Shown: piece by piece, positions 53,085 to 64,000 of the stretch
Numbering within the stretch: position 1 is the first letter of the stretch
Layout: every line of letters begins with the position of its first letter
Source of the DNA: Bacillus sp. (in: firmicutes)
GTDB lineage: Bacteria > Bacillota > Bacilli > Bacillales > JACDOC01
NCBI GenBank assembly: GCA_017656295.1
Contig: JACDOC010000005.1
Location: 62,001-126,000 of the forward strand
DNA: 64,000 nucleotides
Reading direction: 5' to 3'
Position numbers and translations under genes: made by a program
The notes under the pieces: model-generated
Databases searched by the model: none
What the model was told of the DNA's origin: nothing
The model's input: only the letters and a program-made list of their open reading frames with translations

Positions 53085-53860
53085 AAATTCTTTAAGAGCA
53101 AATTTATCGGTTATGGGAAAATTTTTTTGATTTATGAGAAAAAATCGGAAGTTTATGGGAAAACACCGTAAATTTATGAGAAAAAATTTTAAATTTATGG
53201 GCAAAAATTCACATTCATGAGAAAAACATCTGCTTTATAGAAAAAACTGCAGGTTTATGGGATTCATGCAAAAATTGCAGGTTTATGAGAAAAGTTCAGT
53301 GTTATGAGAAATACTTTTGTTTTATGAGAAACAATTCCCGATTTATGAGAAAAAACTTCAAATTTATGAGAAACATTCCCGATTTATGAGAAAAAACTTC
53401 AAATTTATGAGAAACATTCCCGATTTATGAGAAAAAACTTCAAATTTATGAGAAACATTCCCGATTTATGAGCAAAAACTTCAAATTTATGAGAAAAAAT
53501 TATTTATTTATGGGAAAAAAATAAATTTCTATGAGAAAAAATATCAGTTCATGGGAAAAAACGCAATTTTATAAGAAAAAAAATTTCCCGTTTATAGGTT
53601 CAGATACATGAAAAAACTTCTCTTTATGCGAAAACTGCTGCTTTATGAGAAAAATTCAAGCTTATGGGAATTACTCCTGATTATGAGAAACAATTCCCGA
53701 TTTATGATCAAAAACTTCAGATTTATGAGAAATAATTATTCGTTTATGGGAAAAAATTTAATTTTTATGAGAAAACCTATTAGTTTATGAGAAAATCTAT
53801 TAGATTATGAGAAAACCTATTAGTTTATGAGAAACCTATTCGTTTTTAGAAAAATACTTC
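53085..53860 (+). repeat. TTTATGAG(A/C)AAAA repeat array 2
   Basis: About 775 bp of degenerate units of about 20 bp, with core TTTATGAGAAAAA on the plus strand. It includes about four copies of a 41-bp dimer (TTCCCGATTTATGAGAAAAA plus ACTTCAAATTTATGAGAAACA) at about 53335-53500. It lies between the convergent GNAT and oligopeptidase genes. Same repeat family as 40730 and 61450. Confidence 0.9.
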
Positions 53861-53861
53861 T

Positions 53862-53901
53862 ATAAAAAAATGCTAGTTCCCGTATGCGTAGAACTAGCAT
53901 T
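53862..53901 (-). terminator. terminator of the M3 oligopeptidase gene
   Basis: AATGCTAGTTC/GAACTAGCATT, followed on the minus strand by TTTTTTTATAG; 15 bp past the stop. Confidence 0.88.
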
Positions 53902-53915
53902 TCGTTTTATATCGA

Positions 53916-55700
53916 TTAAATCATGTCTTCTGTTAATTCAAGAAACTCTTCGACCTCTTGGGCAATTAGCTTTAATCCATGTTCCCAGAAATCTTTCTGC
54001 GTTAAATCTACTTGTAAATGTTTGTAAGCTAGATCTTCCACTTGCATGGAACCCGTATCTTTTAATAATGCAATGTATTTGTCTTCAAAGGCGGTTCCCT
54101 CTTCTAATGCTCTTGCATAAATCCCGAGTGAAAATAAGTACCCAAACGTATATGGGAAGTTGTAGAACGGAACCCCCGTAATATGGAAGTGTAGTTTGGA
54201 AGCCCAAAAGTATGGATAATATTCGGCCAAAGCTCCACTATAGGCTTGCTGTTGGGCTTGGTACATCAGTTCATTTAAGCGTTCGGTTGAGACCCATCCT
54301 TTTTTCCGCTCCTCATAAAAGGCGGTTTCAAATAGAAACCGGGCATGGATGTTCATGAGAAGCGCCACACTTCGTTGCAATTTATCTTCAAGTAGAGCTA
54401 CTTTTTCTTCTTTTGTACGAGCTTCACGAACGGATGCATCGGCCACGATCATTTCAGCAAACGTAGAGGCTGTTTCAGCGACATTCATCGCATAAAAGCT
54501 ATTTAACGGATGAACGCCCTTCATGGCATATTGGTGGAACGCATGACCTAATTCATGCGCCAATGTCGCAATGTTCCCTGGAGTCCCTGAATACGTCATG
54601 AAAATGCGAGACTGCCCGCTTTCAGGAAAACTTGTACAAAATCCACCCGGTCTTTTTCCTGGACGGTCTTCGGCTTCAATCCACCGGTCCAAAAATGCAT
54701 GTTCCGTAAAGTTTTGTAACTTTTTACCAAACTTACCGAAATGCCTAATAATAAATTCCGCCCCTTCTTGGTAAGACACCTTACCGCTTACCTTACCGAC
54801 CGGTGCGTCTAAATCGTACCAAGCCACTTGGTCGATACCAAGTAACTCCGCTTTTCTTTGTAAATATCTCACAAGTGGTGCTTTATATTGTTCAATTTGT
54901 TTCCACATCATGTCTAGCGTTTCTTTTTCCATGCGGTTCAGATCAAGTGGTTCTTTTAAGACATCCTCCCAACCACGCTTTTTGTAAACAGCTAGTCGAT
55001 AACCTCCAAGGTGGTTCAATGTTCTCGTGAACAGGTCGGCTTGATTTCCCCACGCTTTTTCCCATTCTTCGGCTACCTGTTTTCGTACCGTTCGGTCGGG
55101 ATGAGAAAATTTATTAGACGCTTGGCCGACCGAAAGCTGTTCCACTTTTCCGTTTTCTTCAAACGGAATCGTCATTTTTGCGACGATATCGGCGTACATT
55201 TCTCCCCAACTATGATAGCCGTCGACCGATAAGGACTGAATTAACGTTTCTTCTTCCAGTGAAAGCTTTTCTTTGGCGCGTCTTCTTCTTTCATTTATTA
55301 CAAACGATAGTTCCTTTAATTCTTCCCATTGAAGCCCTAGTTCCCATTCAGAATCATGAATCGAAACCAGTTTTTGATCCACGAGAGTTAAAATGTTATT
55401 CAATTCAGCATAAAGGGAAGTAACCGTATTTCCGAGCTGGCTTGCTTTTTTATCGGCTGTATTTTGTGCCTTTAAACAGTTCACAAATGCACTAGCCTCG
55501 CGTATCTTTGCTGCTACCGTTTTATACTCGTCTAATAGACTCGGCAATTGTTCCATTCCGTGACATTGCTCCGCATGGACGCGAAAACGATTCATCAGAG
55601 ATTCCAGTTCCTTTAAATACTGCTTAAATTCTTCGGAATCACTTCCACCTAAAAAAAAGACGTCTAAATCCCATGTTTCTACATATTGATTTATTTTCAT
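53916..55700 (-). CDS. M3 family oligoendopeptidase (PepF-like)
   Basis: 594 residues; ATG at 55700 after GGGGGAGACGG. The zinc site is LAHELGHAFHQYAM (HExxH) with the third ligand Glu in NVAETASTFAEM. Upstream GGFCTSFPESGQSRIFMTYSG and downstream SGALAEYYPYFWASKLHFHI are typical of this peptidase family. Cytoplasmic enzyme cutting oligopeptides of up to about 20 residues. Confidence 0.92.
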   Translation of the reverse strand: MKINQYVETWDLDVFFLGGSDSEEFKQYLKELESLMNRFRVHAEQCHGMEQLPSLLDEYKTVAAKIREASAFVNCLKAQNTADKKASQLGNTVTSLYAELNNILTLVDQKLVSIHDSEWELGLQWEELKELSFVINERRRRAKEKLSLEEETLIQSLSVDGYHSWGEMYADIVAKMTIPFEENGKVEQLSVGQASNKFSHPDRTVRKQVAEEWEKAWGNQADLFTRTLNHLGGYRLAVYKKRGWEDVLKEPLDLNRMEKETLDMMWKQIEQYKAPLVRYLQRKAELLGIDQVAWYDLDAPVGKVSGKVSYQEGAEFIIRHFGKFGKKLQNFTEHAFLDRWIEAEDRPGKRPGGFCTSFPESGQSRIFMTYSGTPGNIATLAHELGHAFHQYAMKGVHPLNSFYAMNVAETASTFAEMIVADASVREARTKEEKVALLEDKLQRSVALLMNIHARFLFETAFYEERKKGWVSTERLNELMYQAQQQAYSGALAEYYPYFWASKLHFHITGVPFYNFPYTFGYLFSLGIYARALEEGTAFEDKYIALLKDTGSMQVEDLAYKHLQVDLTQKDFWEHGLKLIAQEVEEFLELTEDMI

Positions 55701-55790
55701 CCGTCTCCCCCAATTACTTTTATTTTATAGCCTATTTAAATATTACCATAATTTTCTTGAAGATTCGATCTATTCTAAAATTAAAAAGTA

Positions 55791-55813
55791 GACGCTGGAA
55801 GTGTTCCAGCGTC
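55791..55813 (-). terminator. terminator of glpD
   Basis: GACGCTGGAA/TTCCAGCGTC with GTG loop, followed on the minus strand by TACTTTTTAA; 5 bp past the stop. Confidence 0.88.
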
Positions 55814-55818
55814 GTCCA

Positions 55819-57471
55819 TTAACGATTAACCTTTGTTTTTTGCAAATCAACTGGGATAACGGCATCGGTCAGTTCTTGTTCTAGTTCGTCCGTGTACGTT
55901 TGTTTTTCATCTTGTGTCCAACCAAAATAAGCATCCATTTCATCGATGACGGCTTGTTTCCATTGATGAACCCATTGGATATTGAAAAACAAAGCTCCGG
56001 TTCGGCGGATGAAAAAGTCGACCGGCTTGCAAACCATTTCTTCTTCTAAGGCGTACTTCAGTTGGGCATAGACCATAACTGGAAGGTTGCCTCCTTCATA
56101 AGACTGGGCGATACGGAACAGGTGGTCGACATTGGAACCGTACATTTTCGCTAATTGCTTTCCTTCTTCTTCCGTGAGTCCATAACGAATCGCTTCTTTT
56201 CCTTTTTGTTCGATAAAATGCGGGAGGTTTTCCGAGCCCCCAACCTCTCCACCGGAAATCGGCAACCGCTTTGTCTGACATGGAGGAATCGGAGCACGTC
56301 CCTGTTGTTCTAATCGTTTAGCTACTATATCCACTACGGTTTCGGCCATTTTCCGATAGCCCGTTAATTTTCCTCCGGCAATGGTGATTAAGCCGCTTTC
56401 TCCTTCCCAAATTTCGTCTTTACGGGAAATATCGGACGGGTCTTTTCCTTCTTCGTATATGAGCGGTCGTACGCCCGCCCAGCTCGATTCCACATCTTGT
56501 TCCGTTACGTTAACGGAAGGGAACATGTAGCGAATGGCGTTTAACACGTATGCTCGATCTTCCTCGAGCATTTTTGGATGGGCCGGGTTATTGTCATAAA
56601 ACGTATCCGTTGTTCCGACGTACGTTTTTCCATCCCGTGGAATCGCAAATATCATTCGTCCATCTGGTGTATCAAAATAAATCGCTTGCTTGAGCGGGAA
56701 GACCGATTGATCAATCACTAAATGAATCCCTTTTGTTAGACGGAGTTTTTTTCCATTTTTTGAATAGTCTTTGTTGCGAACGCGATCCACCCACGGTCCA
56801 GCGGCGTTGACAACGACATCCCCTTTAATCGCATACGTCTCGCCAGTTAACACGTCACGAACGTGAATCCCTTTCACTTGCTGGTTGACATAGATAAATT
56901 CTTCCGCTTTTGTATAATTGACACAAACTGCTCCTTTTTCCACCGCTTTTTTTATCACTTCAATCGTTAGGCGTGCGTCATCGGTTCGATATTCGACATA
57001 GTAGCCCCCGCCTTTGAGTCCTTCTTTTTTGAGCAGTGGTTCTTTTTGAATCGTTTCTTCTCGGGACAGCATTTTACGCCGTTCGGATTTTTTCACCCCT
57101 GCTAAATAATCGTAAACAAATAATCCAAGAGAGGTACTCCACTTACCGAACGTTCCCCCTTCATGAATCGGGAGCAGCATCCATTCTGGAGTGGTGACAT
57201 GCGGGCCGTTTTCGTACACAATGGCACGTTCTTTTCCGACTTCAGCGACCATTTTGACTTCGAATTGTTTTAAATAACGTAAGCCTCCGTGGACGAGCTT
57301 CGTCGAACGGCTGGACGTTCCGGCAGCAAAGTCCTGCATCTCTACAAGCGCCACTTTCATCCCCCGAGTAGCCGCATCTAATGCAATACCTGCTCCAGTG
57401 ATCCCACCACCAATCACGATCAGGTCAAATCGTTCTTGTTGCAAACGCTCTTTGAATGGTTGTCGTTTCAT
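55819..57471 (-). CDS. glpD: aerobic glycerol-3-phosphate dehydrogenase
   Basis: 550 residues; ATG at 57471 after AAAGGAGGAAC. FAD-binding start [20 protein letters not shown], then [31 protein letters not shown] and a C-terminal DAO_C region. It oxidises glycerol-3-phosphate to dihydroxyacetone phosphate at the membrane and feeds electrons to the quinone pool. It is the last gene of the glpP-glpF-glpK-glpD block, with its own leader terminator. Confidence 0.96.
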   Translation of the reverse strand: MKRQPFKERLQQERFDLIVIGGGITGAGIALDAATRGMKVALVEMQDFAAGTSSRSTKLVHGGLRYLKQFEVKMVAEVGKERAIVYENGPHVTTPEWMLLPIHEGGTFGKWSTSLGLFVYDYLAGVKKSERRKMLSREETIQKEPLLKKEGLKGGGYYVEYRTDDARLTIEVIKKAVEKGAVCVNYTKAEEFIYVNQQVKGIHVRDVLTGETYAIKGDVVVNAAGPWVDRVRNKDYSKNGKKLRLTKGIHLVIDQSVFPLKQAIYFDTPDGRMIFAIPRDGKTYVGTTDTFYDNNPAHPKMLEEDRAYVLNAIRYMFPSVNVTEQDVESSWAGVRPLIYEEGKDPSDISRKDEIWEGESGLITIAGGKLTGYRKMAETVVDIVAKRLEQQGRAPIPPCQTKRLPISGGEVGGSENLPHFIEQKGKEAIRYGLTEEEGKQLAKMYGSNVDHLFRIAQSYEGGNLPVMVYAQLKYALEEEMVCKPVDFFIRRTGALFFNIQWVHQWKQAVIDEMDAYFGWTQDEKQTYTDELEQELTDAVIPVDLQKTKVNR

Positions 57472-57493
57472 GCTAGTTCCTCCTTTGTTTCGG

Positions 57494-57556
57494 AAAAAAG
57501 CAATAAGAGACCACCGTACATTATGACTACATCCATAATGTCGAATGGTCTCTCTT
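57494..57556 (-). promoter_or_regulatory. glpD leader terminator (GlpP antitermination site)
   Basis: Long hairpin AGAGACCA...ACATTATG / CATAATGT...TGGTCTCT, then TTATTGCTTTTTT, in the 5' UTR of glpD. In B. subtilis GlpP with glycerol-3-phosphate binds such a leader and allows read-through. Confidence 0.82.
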
Positions 57557-57626
57557 CGTCTCTTACCGAACTATGAACTTGTTATTTTTATAATAACATA
57601 TTTTTGTAGAAATGGAAACAACTTTC

Positions 57627-59123
<1,497 letters not shown>

Positions 59124-59134
59124 CTACTCCTTTC

Positions 59135-59959
59135 TTACACAGAGATTTGTTTTGAGTGTGTTGAAGCGCTTACTTTCTTATCCAATAAAGAGGCAAGCAT
59201 TAATACCAATACGATGGTAACAAGCAACACCCAGAATGGTGTAACCATTTTACCTAAAAAGATTGCTTTATAGAATAAACCTCCAAACGAACCACCTAAC
59301 AATGGTCCAACCACTGGTACCCAAGCGTACCCCCAGTTCGAGCTTCCTTTTCCAGGGATCGGAAGCAAAAAGTGAGCAATGCGGGGACCTAAATCACGTG
59401 CCGGGTTAATCGCGTATCCAGTCGTTCCTCCAAGCGATAATCCGATGCTCACAATAAGGAATCCAACGATTAATGGGTTCAGACCTTCGGTAAATTCGTT
59501 AGCACCAATGGCTAAAATACTGACTACTAAAACAAATGTACCTATGATTTCGCTTATTAAGTTGGAAAAATAATGTGGAATCGCTGGTCCTGTAGAAAAT
59601 ACTCCTAACTTCGCTCCTGGATCATCGGTCACTTTCCAATGCGGGAAGTAGTGTAAAAAGACGATACATGCACCTATAAATGCACCAATCATTTGCGCAA
59701 GAATATAGTTTGGTACGTCACTCCATGGAAAATCCCCAGTAAACGCTAAAGCTAAGGTCACCGCTGGGTTGATATGAGCGCCGCTGATTTGACCAACGGC
59801 ATAGACAGCAACCGCTACCCCAAGTCCCCATCCAAACGTGATGACGATCCATCCTGAATTATGCGCAAACGATTTTTTTAAACTAACTCCGGCACAAACA
59901 CCTCCTCCTAAAATAATTAAAATAGCTGTTCCGACAATTTCTCCGAAAAATGCTGACAT
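59135..59959 (-). CDS. glpF: glycerol uptake facilitator
   Basis: 274 residues from the ATG at 59959 with AAAGGAGG upstream; a longer frame starts inside the leader hairpin. Aquaglyceroporin with two NPA boxes (GAHINPAVTLAL and GYAINPARDLGPR) and about six helices. Asp after the second NPA box is typical of glycerol facilitators. First gene of glpFK. Confidence 0.95.
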   Translation of the reverse strand: MSAFFGEIVGTAILIILGGGVCAGVSLKKSFAHNSGWIVITFGWGLGVAVAVYAVGQISGAHINPAVTLALAFTGDFPWSDVPNYILAQMIGAFIGACIVFLHYFPHWKVTDDPGAKLGVFSTGPAIPHYFSNLISEIIGTFVLVVSILAIGANEFTEGLNPLIVGFLIVSIGLSLGGTTGYAINPARDLGPRIAHFLLPIPGKGSSNWGYAWVPVVGPLLGGSFGGLFYKAIFLGKMVTPFWVLLVTIVLVLMLASLLDKKVSASTHSKQISV

Positions 59960-59987
59960 GTTAGTGACCTCCTTTTTTACTTTGATT

Positions 59988-60036
59988 AAAAAAAGAGACA
60001 CACGTATCCTACTCTACATAAGGAACTGTGTGTCTC
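59988..60036 (-). promoter_or_regulatory. glpF leader terminator (GlpP antitermination site)
   Basis: GAGACACAC/GTGTGTCTC around a 24-nt loop, followed on the minus strand by TTTTTTT, 28 bp upstream of the glpF start. It parallels the glpD leader. Confidence 0.82.
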
Positions 60037-60127
60037 CATTTCTCTAACACTATGTATTAACTTATCTATGATGTTAGTAGATTTTGTAAGCGTTGTCAAT
60101 ATACTTTCTCCAAAATTTTCAAATAAA

Positions 60128-60691
60128 TTAATAATTTGGTTCGAAGTGTTTCCATAAATCAACGTTGGATGTCGTGATTGCACAGGCCCCGGCTTGTAAA
60201 ATGGCATCTACTTCTTCCACCGTTTCAATCAGCCCACCAGCAATAATATCGATGCCGGTTTCTTGTTTTAGTTTTTGGACAACTTTCGGGACCACTCCAG
60301 GCAGGACTTCGATAAAGTGGGGTTCGGTTTTTTGGACGAGTTTAATGCTTTTTTCCATCGCTGAGGAGTCGATAATAAACGCACGTTGAATCGCGTAAAC
60401 CCCCTTTTGTTTTGCTTTTATAATGACGTTTCCTTTCGTGGAAATGATCCCATACGGCTTAATTTCTTGGCAAACATACTCGGTTGCATACTCGTCACTT
60501 TTAAGCCCATGGATCAAATCCATGTGTAAAAACATTTGTTTATTGGCTTGTTTGGCGTATTGAAACACGCTCTTTACCATTCCTACATGCATGTCCAAAA
60601 AGACGCCGTATGTATAGTTCGTCCGGAGAAGGAGGTCAAAATCCTTCATCGACCGGACGGCGGGTAGTATTTGTTGATTAAATATTGGCAT
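60128..60691 (-). CDS. glpP: glycerol-3-phosphate-responsive antiterminator
   Basis: 187 residues; ATG at 60691 after TAAGGAGGTAA. GlpP family: ILPAVRSMKDFDLLL, HMDLIHGLKSDEYATEYV, and the barrel end PHFIEVLPGVVPKVVQKL with GIDIIAGGLIETVEEVDAIL. It binds the glpF and glpD leader RNAs when glycerol-3-phosphate is present. It follows the HD hydrolase gene by 12 bp, so the two may share a promoter. Confidence 0.95.
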   Translation of the reverse strand: MPIFNQQILPAVRSMKDFDLLLRTNYTYGVFLDMHVGMVKSVFQYAKQANKQMFLHMDLIHGLKSDEYATEYVCQEIKPYGIISTKGNVIIKAKQKGVYAIQRAFIIDSSAMEKSIKLVQKTEPHFIEVLPGVVPKVVQKLKQETGIDIIAGGLIETVEEVDAILQAGACAITTSNVDLWKHFEPNY

Positions 60692-60703
60692 TTCCTTACC
60701 TCC

Positions 60704-61348
60704 TTATTCTTTTTCATGACGATTGATAATCATTTCGGTTATTTCGGATAGTTTCATAGCAGGAATTCCTTCTTCTTCCAGCATCTCCGGTAAAATATTT
60801 TTTAAGAAATATTGAACACAATGTAAATCATCATACTGGCAAATGGTGTCTAATGCCTCTTCGTACATTTCTAAAAAGAGCGGCTCTGGATTCCCTTTTT
60901 GAATTTCTCCAAACGACTCGTACAACAAGTCAATTTTATCCGCTACCGCTAAAATTTTTCCTTCTAACGTGTCGTCTTTTGCTTCCGTAAAGCGGCGGAA
61001 GTATACATCCTGATACTCCTTCGGAAACTCTTTTAAAATAAACTTTTCCGTCATTTGTTTTTCCACTTGGTTAAAAAGTTCTTTTAATTCGTTGGAGGCA
61101 TATTTGACCGGTGTCTTAATATCTCCAGTGAACAACTCTGGATAATCGTGGTTGAGTGCTTTTTCATATAACGCTTTCCAATCGACCGTACGCCCCATTT
61201 GTTCTTCGACCGTTCCTAAAAACTGAGCGATTTTTGTTACTTTAAACGAATGACTCGCCACAGAATGACTTTGATATTTAAACTTCCCTGGACAGCGATA
61301 TAATTCTTCTAAATCAGATAAACTTTTAAAATAGTTATGAATTCCCAT
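60704..61348 (-). CDS. HD-domain hydrolase, YfbR-like 5'-deoxynucleotidase
   Basis: 214 residues from the ATG at 61348 with AAAGGGGG upstream. HD motif elements: SVASHSFKVTKIAQFL (His), KALNHDYPELFTGDI (HD) and AVADKIDLLYE (late Asp). YfbR-type enzymes release phosphate from deoxynucleoside monophosphates. It precedes glpP without functional linkage. Array 3 begins about 100 bp upstream of its start. Confidence 0.8.
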   Translation of the reverse strand: MGIHNYFKSLSDLEELYRCPGKFKYQSHSVASHSFKVTKIAQFLGTVEEQMGRTVDWKALYEKALNHDYPELFTGDIKTPVKYASNELKELFNQVEKQMTEKFILKEFPKEYQDVYFRRFTEAKDDTLEGKILAVADKIDLLYESFGEIQKGNPEPLFLEMYEEALDTICQYDDLHCVQYFLKNILPEMLEEEGIPAMKLSEITEMIINRHEKE

Positions 61349-61449
61349 TGATGTACCCCCTTTGCTGTAAAATTTTAAGAGATTGTAGCACATGAAATCC
61401 TTTTCAGACAAATGTTTTATTAGTTTATGAAAAGGGAGAACATATGGAA

Positions 61450-62560
61450 ATTGATGATTTGCTCATATTTGAGTATTTTGCTCTTAAATGATCGATTTTT
61501 TCTCGTAATTTCGTGATGGTTTCCCATAAATTTGAAATTTTTGCTCGTAATTTAGACGTTTTACTCATAAAGTTCAACTTTTCCCACAAAAATTCGATGC
61601 GAAACTCATTAGATGCTGCGTTTTGCTCATTAATTCGTATATTTGCTCCTAAATCATGAATTTTTTCTCATAAATTCGCGAAGGTTTCCCATAAAGTTAA
61701 AATTTTTGCTCGTAATTTAGATGTTTTGCTCATAATATTTATCTTTATCCCAATTTGATAGAAATGCTGCTTTGGATGCTGGGCTTTGCTCATAAATTCG
61801 TATTTTTGCTCCTACATGATAAATTTTTTCTCATATCTTCGCGGAGTTTTCCCATAAATTTGGAATTTTTACTCATAATTAGACATTTTGCTCATAATTA
61901 AACTTTTTCTCACAAAATATTTTTTAAAATTTGATAGAAATTCACTGGATGCTGGGTTTGCTCATAAATTCGTATTTTTGCTCCTACATGATAAAATTTT
62001 TCTCATATCTTCGCGGAGTTTTCCCATAAATATGAAATATTTGCTCGAAATTTTGACGTTTGCTCATAAAATTCATCTTTTTATCACAAAATATTTTTTT
62101 TAAATTTGATAGAAATTCACTGGATGCTGGGCTTTGCTCATAAATTCGATTTTTGCTCCTACATGATAAATTTTTTCTCATATCTTCGCGGAGTTTTCCC
62201 ATAAATTTGGATTTTTTACTCATAATTAGACATTTTGCTCATAAAATTAAACTTTTTCTCACAAAATATTTTTTAAAATTTGATAGAAATTCACTGGATG
62301 CTGGGTTTGCTCATAAATTCGTATTTTTGCTCCTACATGATAAAATTTTTCTCATATCTTCGAGGAGTTTTCCCATAATTTTGGAATTTTTACTCATAAT
62401 TAGACATTTTGCTCATAAAATTAAACTTTTTCCCACAAAATATTTTTTAAAATTTGATAGAACTTCTACGTTTATTTGGCTCCTAACTAATGAATTTTTG
62501 CTCATAACTTTGAGAAAGATTTCCAAATTTTGCTCATATCAAATTTTAAAAAGATGTAGT
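61450..62560 (-). repeat. TTTATGAG(A/C)AAAA repeat array 3, with 174-bp higher-order units
   Basis: About 1.1 kb of the same degenerate unit in inverse orientation (TTTTGCTCATAAA on the plus strand). From about 61600 the small units are organised into larger repeats marked by GGATGCTGGG at 61774, 61947, 62122 and 62296, spaced 173-175 bp. It lies between divergent genes. The short open frames inside it are repeat artefacts. Confidence 0.9.
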
Positions 62561-62629
62561 TTCTCATAAAAAATTTGAAGGAATTTTTATCATCATATCG
62601 AAATCAGAAGTAGAAAGGAGGAATGAAGT

Positions 62630-63646
62630 TTGATTATTAAACCTAGAGGTATTCCACTACGTATAGAACAAAATGCGGCTTTATTACGTAGACTTGTAAA
62701 ACATCATCCGAAGCGATTAGACATTGAAGAAGATTTATCCAAACGAATCGCTGGCTTTCGCGGTGAACAACGGATAGACTACCAATTAAAACTACTACCT
62801 CACGAAGATTATGATTTGTTTTTTGATTTACGATTAACCGATCACATCGCTTTTTTTCAATTAGATACCCTCATTGTTTCCCCTTATTTTTGTGCTATTC
62901 TCGAAGTCAAAAACATTTCCGGTACCCTCCAATTTGATTCCCAGTTCCAACAAATGATACGGATTCATGATGAAAAAGAAGAACGGTTTCCAAACCCCGT
63001 ATTACAAGTGAAAAGACAACAGCTTCAGTTCGAACGTTGGTTAGCCCTTCACCAACTTCCTCCCGTTCCGATCGAATATGCAGCGGTTATTAGTAATTCC
63101 TCTACTATACTAAAATCTTCTTCAAACAGCCGTTTTTACGATGAAAAACGAATGATCCTTGACGAAGGAATATTAGAACAAATCGGAAAATGGTCGAAAA
63201 TGTATAAAAAAAGAATGTTTTCGTTGGATAACCTCAATCGATTGAAAAAGCTATTATTAAAGCACCATACTCCTTACCGGGTAAATATTTTAACGTTGTA
63301 TAACATTGATTCCATAGACATATTACGAGGGGTCATTTGTCCAAAATGTAGCCATGGACCGATGAAGCGGATTTTTGGAAAATGGCACTGTTCCAATTGT
63401 TTAACAACCTCTAAATCTGCGCATATTCAAGCATTGTACGATTACTTTTTACTGTTTCAGCCGACTATTACGAATAAACAATTGCGTTCCTTTCTCCTTC
63501 TTCATGACCGTCATCACGCCAAATATTTGTTAAAACAATTACATCTCTCATCCAAAGGTCACAACAAAGATCGAGTATATTTCCTTCATGAAGAACTCTT
63601 TTCTCAATTAGGATATTCGAATGTCTTACAAACTCAGAAGTCTTGA
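62630..63646 (+). CDS. NERD-domain nuclease-related protein with zinc ribbon
   Basis: 338 residues from TTG at 62630 with AAAGGAGG upstream. NERD domain at about 40-150: GFRGEQRIDYQLKLLP, FQLDTLIVSPYFCAILEVKN with the QLD and EVK acids of a PD-(D/E)XK-like fold. A C-terminal zinc ribbon CPKCSHG...WHCSNC follows, then a helical tail. DNA-processing role suspected for the family, not proven. Confidence 0.85.
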   Translation: MIIKPRGIPLRIEQNAALLRRLVKHHPKRLDIEEDLSKRIAGFRGEQRIDYQLKLLPHEDYDLFFDLRLTDHIAFFQLDTLIVSPYFCAILEVKNISGTLQFDSQFQQMIRIHDEKEERFPNPVLQVKRQQLQFERWLALHQLPPVPIEYAAVISNSSTILKSSSNSRFYDEKRMILDEGILEQIGKWSKMYKKRMFSLDNLNRLKKLLLKHHTPYRVNILTLYNIDSIDILRGVICPKCSHGPMKRIFGKWHCSNCLTTSKSAHIQALYDYFLLFQPTITNKQLRSFLLLHDRHHAKYLLKQLHLSSKGHNKDRVYFLHEELFSQLGYSNVLQTQKS

Positions 63647-63661
63647 TAACAAGCTCCTCTT

Positions 63662-64000
63662 TTATAACTTACTCCGACTCATTTGTCTACGGTATTCCAT
63701 CGGCGTCATTCCTTCTGTTTTTTTGAACAGCCGGGAAAAATACGTCACATCTTCGATCCCGACTTCTTTGGCAATGGCGGAAATTTTCAGATTAGTAGTT
63801 GAAAGTAGGCGTTTTGCTTTGGACAAGCGATAGTATGTTAGATATTGCATCGGGCTCATCCCCATCGTCTTTTGCATACATCGCGTCATATAATCAGGAT
63901 GAAAATGTAATTGGCGAGATACATCTTTCATTTGAATCGGCTGCTGATAATGCCTATGAATATAGGATATGACTTGTTCGCAGACGTTTTCAGACGCACT
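63662..64000 (-). CDS. AraC-family transcriptional regulator, C-terminal part
   Basis: The gene enters from the right edge; 112 codons are visible. Two helix-turn-helix units: MKDVSRQLHFHPDYMTRCMQ and LKISAIAKEVGIEDVTYFSR, then the signature LFKKTEGMTPMEYRRQ. The coding sense continues in frame to the window edge (ENVCEQVISYIHRHY), so the sensory domain lies outside. Convergent with the NERD gene, 15 bp apart. Confidence 0.88.
   Translation of the reverse strand, partial: SASENVCEQVISYIHRHYQQPIQMKDVSRQLHFHPDYMTRCMQKTMGMSPMQYLTYYRLSKAKRLLSTTNLKISAIAKEVGIEDVTYFSRLFKKTEGMTPMEYRRQMSRSKL

Noticed and set aside
53608-53790. 60-codon open frame within array 2
   Set aside because: It is a translation of the TTTATGAG repeats, with no ribosome binding site or independent coding signal.
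61888-62569. Open frames on both strands in array 3
   Set aside because: Periodic peptides produced by the repeats; both strands open for the same reason.

Overview
The window looks like the chromosome of a low-GC Gram-positive of the Bacillaceae, probably a moderately thermophilic Bacillus/Parageobacillus/Caldibacillus-type organism. The reasons are AGGAGG-type ribosome binding sites, frequent TTG/GTG starts, CcpA-type cre sites, an mtlA-mtlR-mtlF order as in Geobacillus, and a glpP-glpF-glpK-glpD block with antitermination leaders. The species call is inference. No rRNA, tRNA or CRISPR array was seen.

Layout. (1) 1-3.9 kb: mannitol PTS operon (mtlA, mtlR, start of mtlF), minus strand. (2) 4-16.7 kb: a decaying, rearranged zone. 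It holds a truncated Na+/solute symporter, a broken response regulator, IS3 and IS982 remnants, hairpin elements, two near-identical CoA-acylating aldehyde dehydrogenases, duplicated remnants of a luciferase-like monooxygenase, a zinc alcohol dehydrogenase split by an inversion, and a MntA-HepT pair whose toxin is frameshifted. (3) 16.8-37.2 kb: a defence island. It contains a family-4-like uracil-DNA glycosylase with an extra N-terminal region, a small acidic protein, a VRR-NUC-like nuclease, a frameshifted GIY-YIG-like protein, a CoiA-like protein, a two-gene reverse transcriptase plus nitrilase unit, a divergent dGTPase, and a complete class 2 DISARM operon (drmE-drmA-drmB-drmC-drmMII). (4) 37.6-53 kb: mostly housekeeping and accessory genes: lipoprotein, WYL regulator, GH13 alpha-glucosidase, alkaline-phosphatase-superfamily hydrolase, a MarR/permease/Cys-rich-peptide unit with shared operators, M14 carboxypeptidase, cupin, SEC-C protein and a GNAT enzyme. 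(5) 53.9-64 kb: M3 oligopeptidase, glycerol operon (glpP, glpF, glpK, glpD), HD hydrolase, NERD protein and a partial AraC regulator.

Two things stand out. The first is the defence island, where an RT gene translationally coupled to a separate nitrilase gene faces a dGTPase and abuts DISARM. The second is three 0.8-1.1 kb arrays (about 40.73, 53.09 and 61.45 kb) built from a degenerate unit of about 21 bp with core TTTATGAG(A/C)AAAA. One of these is organised into 174-bp higher-order repeats. I do not recognise this repeat family.

Starts were re-chosen from ribosome binding sites where the longest open frame was clearly too long. Homology statements come from reading motifs by eye; no database search was run.
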